Shown here in pieces: positions 29,953 to 38,172 of a stretch of 64,000 nucleotides of DNA. Location: positions 310,001 to 374,000 of the forward strand of contig NZ_SNAA01000001.1 in NCBI RefSeq assembly GCF_004358695.1. Direction: 5' to 3'. Made by a program: the position numbers and the translations under genes. The notes below the pieces were generated by a model, which saw only the letters and a program-made list of their open reading frames with translations, had not been told where the DNA came from and ran no database searches. This DNA comes from Palleronia sediminis. GTDB lineage: Bacteria > Pseudomonadota > Alphaproteobacteria > Rhodobacterales > Rhodobacteraceae. Numbering within the stretch: the first letter of the stretch is position 1; each line of letters starts with the position of its first letter.

Positions 29953-30966
29953 ATGACTGCCCCCGCCCCGCCCGGTCCCACACCCGCCCAGAGCCTGCCG
30001 GTCTATCCCGCGCAGGATTTCGTCGCCGTCGATGGCGCCAACCTGGGCGATCCGCTGGGCGTGGCCGACGATCTGCTGCCGGGCGACGTGTACCAGCTCG
30101 GGCCCGGCGCCGCGCGCACGCGGCTGTCGGTCCTGGCCCTGCCCGGCCGCACCCATCTCGAGGTGGCGCAGGACACCGATACGGGGCGGCCCGGCGCGCC
30201 CCTTCATATCGATTGCTGCTGCACCTTCATGTCGCCCGACGGCACCACGCTCGAGGTGATGGTGCTGGTCGAGATCGCGCCCGAGGGCGCCACCATCGCC
30301 GCGGTGCATGTCTTTCCGCTGGCCGAGATGGCGGCGCGGGTCGATTACGCGCTCGTCGCCATCGACCGCCGGCGCGCGCGGATGCGTTTTGCCGAGACGG
30401 CCAGCGTGTCGTTCACGCGCGGCACGCACATAACCACGGCGCGCGGAACGCAGGTCCCGATCGAGGATCTCGCCGTCGGCGACCGCGTCCTGACCCGCGA
30501 CCACGGCGTGCAGGAAATCCGCTGGATCGGGCAGCAGACGGTGCGCGCGCTGGGGGCGTTCTCGCCGATCCGCATCGCGGCGGGTGCGCTCAACAACGCG
30601 GGCGACCTCGTGGTCAGCCCCAATCACCGCCTTTTCGTCTATCAACGCCGCGACCGGCTGGGCGCGGGCCGGGCCGAGGTGCTGATCAAGGCCAAGTACC
30701 TTCTGAACGGCGACACCGTCACCCGGACCGAAGGGGGGTTCGTCGATTACTACCAGCTTCTCTTCGACCGGCACGAAATCATCTATGCCGAGGGCATCGC
30801 GGCCGAGACGCTCATGGTCGATCACCACACCCGCCCGACCCTGCCGCGCCACCTCGCCGACACGCTCGGACGCTCCGACCCCGGCGCCCGCGCGATCGAG
30901 CTCTCCGAGGGGATGATCGACGCGCGCACCGCCGCCGACATCCTGCGCCGCGCCTCGGTCGGTTGA
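29953..30966 (+). CDS. Hint-domain protein
   Basis: A 337-residue protein. The N-terminal 150 residues are an uncharacterised beta-rich region. From residue 153 a Hint (Hedgehog/intein-type) domain begins: S-F-T-R-G-T-H-I, then P-I-E-D-L-A-V-G-D-R-V-L-T, an S-P-N-H-R-L-F block, and a C-terminal L-F-D-R-H-E-I-I-Y-A-E-G block. Block A begins with Ser where a nucleophilic Cys is usual. Many such proteins occur in Rhodobacterales, often with unknown targets. The start at 29953 is a choice without a strong ribosome binding site. Confidence 0.8.
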   Translation: MTAPAPPGPTPAQSLPVYPAQDFVAVDGANLGDPLGVADDLLPGDVYQLGPGAARTRLSVLALPGRTHLEVAQDTDTGRPGAPLHIDCCCTFMSPDGTTLEVMVLVEIAPEGATIAAVHVFPLAEMAARVDYALVAIDRRRARMRFAETASVSFTRGTHITTARGTQVPIEDLAVGDRVLTRDHGVQEIRWIGQQTVRALGAFSPIRIAAGALNNAGDLVVSPNHRLFVYQRRDRLGAGRAEVLIKAKYLLNGDTVTRTEGGFVDYYQLLFDRHEIIYAEGIAAETLMVDHHTRPTLPRHLADTLGRSDPGARAIELSEGMIDARTAADILRRASVG

Positions 30967-30977
30967 GCGGCGGCCTG

Positions 30978-31001
30978 TTTCTTCTCTTTCCAAATACCCG
31001 G
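30978..31001. repeat. Short intergenic motif, copy 1
   Basis: A pyrimidine-rich motif of the form TTTCTTCTCTTTCCAAATAC, 12 bases after the Hint stop. It resembles the segment at 54951-54977. It stands out as AT-rich in GC-rich surroundings. Confidence 0.4.
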
Positions 31002-31027
31002 ATGGCGCGCCCCCGGCGGCAAGCGCA

Positions 31028-31399
31028 TCAGTCGGGGCGATAGAAAAACTCTTCCCGCACGATGGCGCCGTCAGCCAGGTGATAGACGGCGACCTCTTCG
31101 CTGCGGATGACATCGCCGCCCGATTTGTTCCGCGCCTCGACATGGAACACCAGCGCAAAGCGGTCCGGCCCGTGCGGATAGGGGCCGTCGATGCGTTGCG
31201 ACAGCGTCTCCATCGCGCCGTCCCACCAATCGTGCTTGCCCTTTATGGCGTCGCGGCCCCGCGTCTCGCGACCCTGCCCCATATCCATGGCCTCGACGCT
31301 GACGGCATCCGTGGCATAAAGGCGGTCGATATTCTCGCGCGTCCGCCCCTCGTGGCAGCCGGCGATCAGCTCGGCGGCGATCTCATCGCGTGACATCAT
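31028..31399 (-). CDS. NTF2-like (SnoaL-type) protein
   Basis: A 123-residue protein with the alpha-beta pattern of the SnoaL/NTF2 superfamily: an N-terminal helix (I-A-A-E-L-I-A-G-C-H-E-G-R), then Y-A-T-D-A-V-S-V-E-A, G-R-D-A-I-K-G-K, and a terminal strand V-R-E-E-F-F-Y-R-P-D. Ligand or enzyme activity is unknown. Two adjacent Met codons (31399 and 31396) follow a GGGGGAA site; I took the first. Confidence 0.75.
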   Translation of the reverse strand: MMSRDEIAAELIAGCHEGRTRENIDRLYATDAVSVEAMDMGQGRETRGRDAIKGKHDWWDGAMETLSQRIDGPYPHGPDRFALVFHVEARNKSGGDVIRSEEVAVYHLADGAIVREEFFYRPD

Positions 31400-31476
31400 T
31401 TGCGTTCCCCCTCTGTTCGACTCACCTTGTCCGATCCGTCGCGCCCCGGTCAACCCCGACCGCGCGCGGGGCCAGA

Positions 31477-31505
31477 TTGCGCGCCCGGCGCGGCGCCCGT
31501 ATATG
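31477..31505 (+). promoter_or_regulatory. Predicted prfC promoter giving a leaderless mRNA
   Basis: TTGCGC (31477-31482), exactly 17 bases, then TATATG (31500-31505). The prfC ATG lies seven bases further, and no ribosome binding site precedes it, so transcription probably starts at or beside the start codon. Pattern-based. Confidence 0.42.
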
Positions 31506-31512
31506 CCGCCCC

Positions 31513-33135
31513 ATGTCAGACCGTTCGCACAACGCCCCCGCCCTGCCGCCCGAGATCGCGCGGCGCCGGACCTTCGCCATCATCTCGCACCCGGATGCCG
31601 GCAAGACGACCCTGACCGAAAAGTTCCTGCTTTTCGGCGGCGCGATCCAGATGGCGGGACAGGTCCGCGCCAAGGGCGAGGCGCGGCGCACGCGCTCGGA
31701 TTTCATGCAGATGGAAAAGGATCGCGGCATCTCGGTCTCGGCTTCGGCCATGTCCTTCGATTTCCACGCGGAATCGGGCGAGGCGCTGCGGTTCAACCTG
31801 GTCGATACGCCCGGCCACTCGGATTTCTCCGAAGACACCTACCGCACCCTGACCGCGGTCGATGCGGCGGTGATGGTGATCGACGGGGCCAAGGGCGTCG
31901 AAAGCCAGACCCGCAAGCTTTTCGAGGTCTGCCGCCTGCGCGACCTGCCCATCCTGACCTTCTGCAACAAGATGGACCGCGAAAGCCGCGATACCTTCGA
32001 CATCATCGACGAGATCCAGGAAAACCTCGCCATCGACGTGACGCCGGCGTCCTGGCCCATCGGCATGGGGCGCGACTTCCTCGGCTGCTACGACATCCTG
32101 AACGACCGGCTCGAGCTCATGGACCGCGCCGACCGCAACCGCGTGGCCGAGACCGTCAGGCTCAAGGGGCTCGACGACCCCCGCATGGCCGATCACATCC
32201 CCCCCGCCCAGCTCGCGACGCTGCGCGAAGAGGTCGAGATGGCGCGCGAGCTGCTGCCCGCCTTCGATGCGCAGGCGCTGCTCGACGGAACGATGACGCC
32301 GATCTGGTTCGGCTCGGCCATCAATTCCTTCGGGGTCAAGGAACTCATGGACGGGATCGGCCGCTACGGCCCTCCGCCCCAGCCCACCGCCGCCGAGCCG
32401 CGCCAGATCGCGCCCGACGAAAGCCGGGTTTCGGGCTTCGTCTTCAAGGTGCAGGCCAACATGGACCCGCGCCATCGCGACCGGGTGGCCTTCTTGCGGC
32501 TCGCCTCGGGGCATTTCACCCGCGGGATGAAGCTGACCCATGTGCGCAGCAAGAAACCGATGGCCGTGACGAACCCGGTGCTGTTTCTCGCCTCGGACCG
32601 CGAACTCGCCGAAGAGGCCTGGGCCGGCGACATCATCGGCATTCCCAATCACGGGCAGTTGCGCATCGGCGACACCCTGACCGAGGGCGAGGCGCTGCGC
32701 GTCACGGGCATCCCGTCCTTTGCGCCCGAGCTGTTGCAGAACTGCCGCGCGGGCGACCCGATGAAGGCAAAGCATCTCGACAAGGCGCTGATGCAATTCG
32801 CCGAGGAAGGCGCGGCCAAGGTGTTCAAGCCGACGCTCGGCGCGGGGTTCATCGTGGGCGTGGTCGGCGCGCTCCAGTTCGAGGTGCTGGCCAGCCGGAT
32901 CGAGCTTGAATACGGCCTGCCGGTGCGATTCGAGCCGTCGCAATTCACCTCGGCGCGATGGGTCCACGGCCCCCGTGACAAGGTCGAGGCTTTTGCCGAG
33001 GCCAACAAGGGGCACATGGCGCTCGACAATGACGACGACCTCGTTTTTCTCACCCGCCTTCAATGGGATATCGACCGCGTCGGGCGCGACTGGCCCGATA
33101 TCGCGTTGTCCTCGACCAAGGAAATGATGGTCTGA
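31513..33135 (+). CDS. prfC: Peptide chain release factor 3
   Basis: RF3 is the GTPase that recycles RF1/RF2 from the ribosome. The 540-residue product has the P-loop H-P-D-A-G-K-T-T near residue 27, the R-G-I-S-V-S switch I segment, D-T-P-G-H-S-D-F-S-E-D (switch II), and N-K-M-D for guanine recognition. EF-G-like domain II and the RF3 C-terminal domain follow. Length is normal. It starts at 31513 without a visible Shine-Dalgarno sequence. Confidence 0.96.
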   Translation: MSDRSHNAPALPPEIARRRTFAIISHPDAGKTTLTEKFLLFGGAIQMAGQVRAKGEARRTRSDFMQMEKDRGISVSASAMSFDFHAESGEALRFNLVDTPGHSDFSEDTYRTLTAVDAAVMVIDGAKGVESQTRKLFEVCRLRDLPILTFCNKMDRESRDTFDIIDEIQENLAIDVTPASWPIGMGRDFLGCYDILNDRLELMDRADRNRVAETVRLKGLDDPRMADHIPPAQLATLREEVEMARELLPAFDAQALLDGTMTPIWFGSAINSFGVKELMDGIGRYGPPPQPTAAEPRQIAPDESRVSGFVFKVQANMDPRHRDRVAFLRLASGHFTRGMKLTHVRSKKPMAVTNPVLFLASDRELAEEAWAGDIIGIPNHGQLRIGDTLTEGEALRVTGIPSFAPELLQNCRAGDPMKAKHLDKALMQFAEEGAAKVFKPTLGAGFIVGVVGALQFEVLASRIELEYGLPVRFEPSQFTSARWVHGPRDKVEAFAEANKGHMALDNDDDLVFLTRLQWDIDRVGRDWPDIALSSTKEMMV

Positions 33136-33175
33136 TCCCGCCGCGACACGTTCGCGGCATGTCCGGGGGCAAAGA

Positions 33176-33204
33176 TTGACGCAACGGCCCGGCCCGGATA
33201 GACA
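33176..33204 (+). promoter_or_regulatory. Predicted promoter of the RhlE-type helicase gene
   Basis: TTGACG (33176-33181), a 17-base spacer and TAGACA (33199-33204). This is the best sigma-70 match seen in the window. It implies a 5' untranslated region of about 85 bases before the ATG at 33296. Confidence 0.5.
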
Positions 33205-33295
33205 GTGGCCGGGTCGCGATGCGCGCGATCTCGAACGGGGGCGCTGGACGACGTCCCGATCTTGCGGAACACCGCCGCATATCCAACGGACGTAC

Positions 33296-34882
33296 ATGAC
33301 GACATTCAGCGACCTCAAGCTGGGACCGAAGGTCCTGCGTGCAATCGAAGAAACGGGCTACGAGACGCCCACCCCCATCCAGGCCCAGGCGATCCCGGCC
33401 GCGCTCGAAGGGCGCGACATCCTCGGCATCGCGCAGACCGGGACGGGCAAGACCGCGTCCTTCACCCTGCCCATGATCAGCCTGCTGGCCCGCGGCCGCG
33501 CCAAGGCGCGGATGCCGCGCAGCCTGGTGCTGGCCCCCACGCGCGAGCTTGCCGCGCAGGTGGCGGCCAATTTCGACACCTATGCCAAGCACGTCAAGCT
33601 GACCAAGGCGCTGCTGATCGGCGGGGTCTCGTTCAAGGAACAGGACCAGTTGATCGACAAGGGCGTCGACGTGCTGATCGCCACGCCGGGCCGCCTGCTC
33701 GATCATTTCGAGCGCGGCAAGCTGCTGCTGACCGACGTCAAGATCATGGTCGTGGACGAGGCCGACAGGATGCTCGACATGGGGTTCATCCCCGATATCG
33801 AGCGGATCTTCAGCCTCGTGCCGTTCACCCGGCAGACGCTGTTCTTTTCGGCCACCATGGCGGCCGAGATCGAGCGGATCACCAACACCTTCCTGTCGAA
33901 CCCCCACCGGGTCGAGGTCGCGCGCCAGGCGACGGCCTCGGAAAGCATCGACCAGTTCGTCGTGCCCTTCGAGCCGTCGCGCCGCGACCGCGCGGCCTCG
34001 GAAAAGCGCGCCGCGCTTCGGGCCGTTCTCGACGGAGAGGGCGACAAGCTGACCAACGGCATCATCTTCTGCAACCGCAAGATCGACGTGGATGCCGTCT
34101 CCAAGAGCCTGAAAAAGCACGGCTATGACGCGGCGCCGATCCATGGCGATCTCGACCAGTCGCAGCGGACGGCGACGCTCGACCAGTTCCGGGCCGGCGA
34201 TCTCAAGATCCTCGTCGCCTCGGACGTGGCCGCGCGCGGGCTCGACGTGCCCAGCGTCAGCCATGTGTTCAACTTCGACGTGCCGAGCCATGCCGAGGAT
34301 TACGTCCACCGCATCGGCCGGACCGGCCGCGCCGGGCGCGACGGAAAGGCGATCACGATCTGCTCGACCGCGGACGAGCGCAATCTCGAGGATGTCGAGG
34401 CGCTGCTCGAAAAGACGATCCCGCGCATGGCGCTGCCCGGCAAGACCCCTGTCCCGTCCGCCGACACCGCGCCCGCCGCCGATGCCCCCGAGGCCGATGC
34501 CGAGGCGCCCAAGCCCCGCGCCCGCCGCACGCGCAGCCGCGCCAAACCGGCGACCGACGAGGCCGCGCCCGCGACAACCGCCGAGACCGCGCCATCGGAG
34601 GCCCCGGCGCCGCAGGCCGCGCCCGAGGTCGAGGCGGTGGATGCCGATCACGACACGCCCCGCGTTGAGACGACCGAGCGCGAGCCGCGCAGCCGCGGCA
34701 GGGGCGGACGCAGCAGCCGCAAGCCCGCCGAGGACAGCCAGGCCACGGCCCCCGTGCGCGACGACACCCGACGCGACGACACCCGACGCGACGACCGCGG
34801 CCGCGGCAAGCCCGTCGTGGGCATGGGCGACCACATGCCGACCTTCATCGAGAAATCCTTCGAAGAGCGGATGACGGGCTGA
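33296..34882 (+). CDS. rhlE: DEAD-box RNA helicase, RhlE type
   Basis: A 528-residue ATP-dependent RNA helicase. The core (residues 1-380) shows the Q motif region, A-Q-T-G-T-G-K-T (motif I), P-T-R-E-L, V-D-E-A-D (motif II), S-A-T (III) and H-R-I-G-R-T-G-R-A-G (VI). The C-terminal 150 residues are disordered: first Ala/Pro/Glu-rich, then Arg-rich with R-D-D-T-R repeats, ending in T-F-I-E-K-S-F-E-E-R-M-T-G. Such tails bind RNA or scaffold degradosomes in relatives. RNase J is encoded convergently next door, so a functional link is possible but unproven. Confidence 0.92.
   Translation: MTTFSDLKLGPKVLRAIEETGYETPTPIQAQAIPAALEGRDILGIAQTGTGKTASFTLPMISLLARGRAKARMPRSLVLAPTRELAAQVAANFDTYAKHVKLTKALLIGGVSFKEQDQLIDKGVDVLIATPGRLLDHFERGKLLLTDVKIMVVDEADRMLDMGFIPDIERIFSLVPFTRQTLFFSATMAAEIERITNTFLSNPHRVEVARQATASESIDQFVVPFEPSRRDRAASEKRAALRAVLDGEGDKLTNGIIFCNRKIDVDAVSKSLKKHGYDAAPIHGDLDQSQRTATLDQFRAGDLKILVASDVAARGLDVPSVSHVFNFDVPSHAEDYVHRIGRTGRAGRDGKAITICSTADERNLEDVEALLEKTIPRMALPGKTPVPSADTAPAADAPEADAEAPKPRARRTRSRAKPATDEAAPATTAETAPSEAPAPQAAPEVEAVDADHDTPRVETTEREPRSRGRGGRSSRKPAEDSQATAPVRDDTRRDDTRRDDRGRGKPVVGMGDHMPTFIEKSFEERMTG
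34758..34795 (+). repeat. 15-base tandem repeat in the helicase tail
   Basis: Two exact copies of a 15-base unit (34758-34772, 34773-34787) and a partial third encode R-D-D-T-R repeats in the disordered C-terminal tail. The copy number is likely to vary between strains. Confidence 0.8.
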
Positions 34883-34909
34883 ACCAGCCCGACGCGCCCT
34901 CCGAACGAC

Positions 34910-34937
34910 AACGCCCGGCCGAAAGGCCGGGCGTTTT
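34910..34937 (+). terminator. Strong rho-independent terminator
   Basis: A perfect 11-base-pair stem (34910-34920 with 34925-34935) closed by a GAAA tetraloop runs into TTTT on the plus strand. It lies between the helicase and RNase J genes, which converge, so it may also serve the minus strand. Confidence 0.9.
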
Positions 34938-34969
34938 GCTTATCCGCCCGCGCGGGCCGCGGCGGGCGG

Positions 34970-36634
34970 TCAGCTCAGCCGGCTGACCACCACCCGCACC
35001 TCGGGCTTGCGGCCGATCTCGTTCACCGCGGTCTGGCGCGCGATGCGGCGCAGCGCCTCGTCGAGCTTGTCGTCGTCGCGGAGCGTCCGGTCGTCGGCGC
35101 GCTGCATGAACTGGGCCAGGTCGGCCTCCATCGTTTCGACCAGATCGCCCGAGCGTCCGGTTTCGGGCAGGCCCATCAGCTCGACCCAGGGATCGCCCAG
35201 CGGCGTGTCGTCCTCGTCGATGATGAGCGTGACGATCACCGCCCCGTTCAGCGCCAGCCGGATACGGTCGCGCACCACCCCGTCCATCGCGCCGATCTGC
35301 ACCGAGCCGTCGAGATAGGTGCGGCCCGTCTCGACATATTCGACCACCTCGGGCTTGTTGCCCGACAGCGAAATGCAGGTGCCGTTGGGCGCGAGAACCC
35401 CGAGCCGCCCGCGCGATTCGGCCAGCTTGGCGTGTTCGCGCAGATGGCGATGTTCGCCATGCATCGGCACGACGATCTGCGGGTTCACGAGGTCCTGCAT
35501 CGCGATCAGGTCGGGCCGGTTGGCATGGCCCGAGACGTGGTAGCGCCCGTTATCGTCATCGGCCACGTCGACGCCCTTTTCCGACAGGGCGTTCATGATG
35601 CGGATCACCTCGCGCTCGTTGCCGGGGATGGTCTTGGACGAGAACAGGAAGGTGTCGCCGTCCTTGAGTTCGAGCCCGAGATACTTGCCCCGGCTCAACT
35701 GCGCCGAGGCCGCGCGCCGCTCGCCCTGGCTGCCCGTCACGATCAGCATGACGTTGTCGCGGGGCAAGTCGCGCGCCTCTTCGGGGGTGATGGTCGAGGG
35801 GAAATCGGTCAGCACGCCGGTTTCGACCGACGCCTCGATCATGCGCCTCATGGCCCGGCCCAGCAGGCAGACCGACCGCCCCGCATCGACGCCCGCCTGT
35901 GCCAGTGTGCGCACCCGGCTGACATTCGAGGCGAATGTCGTCGCGACCACCATCCCGTCCTGTTCCGACACGAAGCGCCGGATCTCGGGACCGACCGAGG
36001 ATTCGGACCGCCCTTCGTGATGGCTGAACACGTTGGTCGAGTCGCAGACCAGCGCCTTGACGCCATCCCTGGCGACCGAGGCCCAGAGATCGCGGTCGAA
36101 CGCCTCGCCCACCCCCGGCTGGTAGTCGATCTTGAAATCGCCCGTGTGGATGACGCGGCCCGCGGCGGTGTCGATGACCAGGGCCGAGCTTTCGGGGATC
36201 GAGTGGCTCACGGGCAGGAAGCCGACGGTGAACGGCCCCACGGTGATCGTTTCGGGCCAGGCGCCGCGCGTCTGCACCTTGTCGGGGTTGTGCCCGTGCT
36301 CGTCCATCTTGCGGCGCGCGTGATGCGCGGTAAAGCTGCGCGCATAGACCGCGCAATCGAGCTTGCCGAAGAGGTGGCCCACGGCGCCGACGTGATCCTC
36401 ATGCGCGTGGGTGATGAAGATCCCGTCGACGCGGTCCTTGCGCTCTTCGAGCCAGGCGATGTCGGGAAAGATCAGGTCGACGCCGGGCGTCGTGTCCATG
36501 TCGGGAAAGGTCACGCCCATGTCGACGACGATGAGGCGTTCGGCCCCCGGACGGCCGTAGCCGTAGACATAGCAGTTCATGCCGATTTCACCCGCCCCGC
36601 CGAGGGGCAGGTAGATCAGTCGTTCTTCGCTCAA
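34970..36634 (-). CDS. rnj: Ribonuclease J
   Basis: A metallo-beta-lactamase/beta-CASP RNase involved in RNA maturation and decay, 554 residues. The catalytic motif H-A-H-E-D-H is near residue 76, and further metal and beta-CASP motifs follow (H-T-G-D-F-K and S-G-H-A-N-R). A C-terminal RNase J domain closes the protein. The start is a TTG at 36634 that overlaps the coaX stop (TTGA). It gives the normal N-terminus L/M-S-E-E-R-L-I-Y-L-P-L-G-G-A-G-E-I-G. It is the last gene of the nuo-birA-coaX-rnj run. Confidence 0.93.
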   Translation of the reverse strand: MSEERLIYLPLGGAGEIGMNCYVYGYGRPGAERLIVVDMGVTFPDMDTTPGVDLIFPDIAWLEERKDRVDGIFITHAHEDHVGAVGHLFGKLDCAVYARSFTAHHARRKMDEHGHNPDKVQTRGAWPETITVGPFTVGFLPVSHSIPESSALVIDTAAGRVIHTGDFKIDYQPGVGEAFDRDLWASVARDGVKALVCDSTNVFSHHEGRSESSVGPEIRRFVSEQDGMVVATTFASNVSRVRTLAQAGVDAGRSVCLLGRAMRRMIEASVETGVLTDFPSTITPEEARDLPRDNVMLIVTGSQGERRAASAQLSRGKYLGLELKDGDTFLFSSKTIPGNEREVIRIMNALSEKGVDVADDDNGRYHVSGHANRPDLIAMQDLVNPQIVVPMHGEHRHLREHAKLAESRGRLGVLAPNGTCISLSGNKPEVVEYVETGRTYLDGSVQIGAMDGVVRDRIRLALNGAVIVTLIIDEDDTPLGDPWVELMGLPETGRSGDLVETMEADLAQFMQRADDRTLRDDDKLDEALRRIARQTAVNEIGRKPEVRVVVSRLS

Positions 36635-37410
36635 TTTGTTTCCAGTTCCATATTGTGGCGATGGATCACGGTCAGCCCGTGCATCGTCAGATTGTCTTCG
36701 AACACGTCGAACAACGCGTCCCCCTGCTGGAAAAGAGGCGCCAGCCCGCCGGTTCCGATGACCTTCATGGGGCGCTCGCGCTCTGCGCGGATGCGCGCGA
36801 CGATGCCGCTCACGAGGCCGATATATCCCCAGAATACGCCGGACTGCATGCAGTCCACCGTGTTGCGTCCTATGACTTGGGGCGGCATGGTCACGTCGAC
36901 AAGGGGCAGTGCCGCCGCAGCCTCGTGCAGCGCGGCCAGCGACAGGTTCACCCCCGGCGCGATCACCCCCCCGATATAGGCCCCGTCGGCAGCCACCACG
37001 TCGAATGTCGTCGCCGTTCCGAAATCGACGACGATGATATCGCCACCGTGCAGGTCGTACCCGGCCACCGTGTTTACAAGCCGGTCGGGGCCCACCTGCG
37101 TGCCCGGATCGACCCGCACATCGACCGGCAGCGCGCAATCGGGTTTGCCCACGACCAGCGGCCGGCAATCGTAATAGCGGTTGCACAGCACCCGAAGATT
37201 GAACACGACGCGCGGCACCGTCGACGAGACGATGACCGCGTCGATGGTCACGTCGATCTTTTGCAGCGCCATCAGCGTGCTGAGCCACACGTAATATTGA
37301 TCCGCGGTCCGCTGCACCTCGGTCGCGGTGCGCCAGGTTGCCAGGAACCGCTCTCCGTCCCAGATGCCGAAAACGGTGTTCGTGTTGCCCACGTCGATGG
37401 TCAGCAGCAT
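36631..37410 (-). CDS. coaX: Type III pantothenate kinase
   Basis: Phosphorylates pantothenate, the first step of coenzyme A synthesis. The 259-residue product has the ASKHA motifs D-V-G-N-T-N-T at residues 6-12, G-P-D-R in the middle and V-D-F-G-T-A-T-T-F-D. It lies between birA and rnj on the same strand, and its stop overlaps the rnj start. The 12-base gap to birA implies cotranscription. Confidence 0.95.
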   Translation of the reverse strand: MLLTIDVGNTNTVFGIWDGERFLATWRTATEVQRTADQYYVWLSTLMALQKIDVTIDAVIVSSTVPRVVFNLRVLCNRYYDCRPLVVGKPDCALPVDVRVDPGTQVGPDRLVNTVAGYDLHGGDIIVVDFGTATTFDVVAADGAYIGGVIAPGVNLSLAALHEAAAALPLVDVTMPPQVIGRNTVDCMQSGVFWGYIGLVSGIVARIRAERERPMKVIGTGGLAPLFQQGDALFDVFEDNLTMHGLTVIHRHNMELETN

Positions 37411-37422
37411 GGCATACCCCGC

Positions 37423-38172
37423 TCAGCCCGTCGGGAAATGGATATCGGCCGCGGCGATGCGCCGTTCGCCATGGGCAGTGTCGAGCACCAGCCGCCCGCC
37501 CTCGTCCAGCGTGACGAAACGGCCCGTTATCTCGCCGCGGGGCGTGCGGGCGGTGACGATTTCACCCAGCCGCGCGGCATGGCGCAGCCATTTCTCGCGG
37601 ATGGGCTCGAACCCCAGCCGTTCGAGGATGGATTCCTGCGTCGCGTAATAGCCCGCCAGCCGGTCGAGCACGGCGCGCGGGTCCGGCGCGGGATCGAGCG
37701 CCACGGGCGAAAAGGCCGCGTCGCGCATCTCGGGCGCCGTGCCGAGATTGACGCCGATGCCGATGGCCAGCCAATCGACGCCCCCCGCGCCCCCCCGCGT
37801 CTCGAGCAGGATACCGGCCAGCTTGCCGCCGTCGAGCAGCACGTCATTGGGCCATTTCAGCGACAGCCGCCCCCGCGCGACGTAGTGGGTCAGCGTCTCG
37901 AACAACGCGTTCGCCGCCATGAAGCTGCGCAGCGCCGCCCAGCCCGCCGTGCCCGTGGGGCGCATCATCAGCGTCGCGGCAAAGCTGCCCGGCGGCATGG
38001 CCCATGGGCGGCCCTGCCGGCCGCGCGCCCCCGTCTGCGCGCGGCTGAAGATCCAGGTCGGACGGACCAGTTCGGGGACGCGCCGCAGCCCTTCGGCATT
38101 GGTGCTGTCGCAGCTTTCCAGCGCGATCAGGTCATAGCCTTCGGGCCAATGCGGTGCGGGATCAGTTGACAA
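37423..38172 (-). CDS. birA: Biotin-[acetyl-CoA-carboxylase] ligase, catalytic domain only
   Basis: Attaches biotin to carboxylase carrier protein. The 249-residue product has R-Q-G-R-P-W near residue 52, K-W-P-N-D-V-L-L near 105 and G-I-G-V-N-L. There is no N-terminal helix-turn-helix, so it is a monofunctional ligase and not the biotin repressor. The only sensible start is a TTG at 38172, which overlaps the nuoN end by 11 bases. Location directly after nuoN is common in alphaproteobacteria. Confidence 0.93.
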   Translation of the reverse strand: MSTDPAPHWPEGYDLIALESCDSTNAEGLRRVPELVRPTWIFSRAQTGARGRQGRPWAMPPGSFAATLMMRPTGTAGWAALRSFMAANALFETLTHYVARGRLSLKWPNDVLLDGGKLAGILLETRGGAGGVDWLAIGIGVNLGTAPEMRDAAFSPVALDPAPDPRAVLDRLAGYYATQESILERLGFEPIREKWLRHAARLGEIVTARTPRGEITGRFVTLDEGGRLVLDTAHGERRIAAADIHFPTG

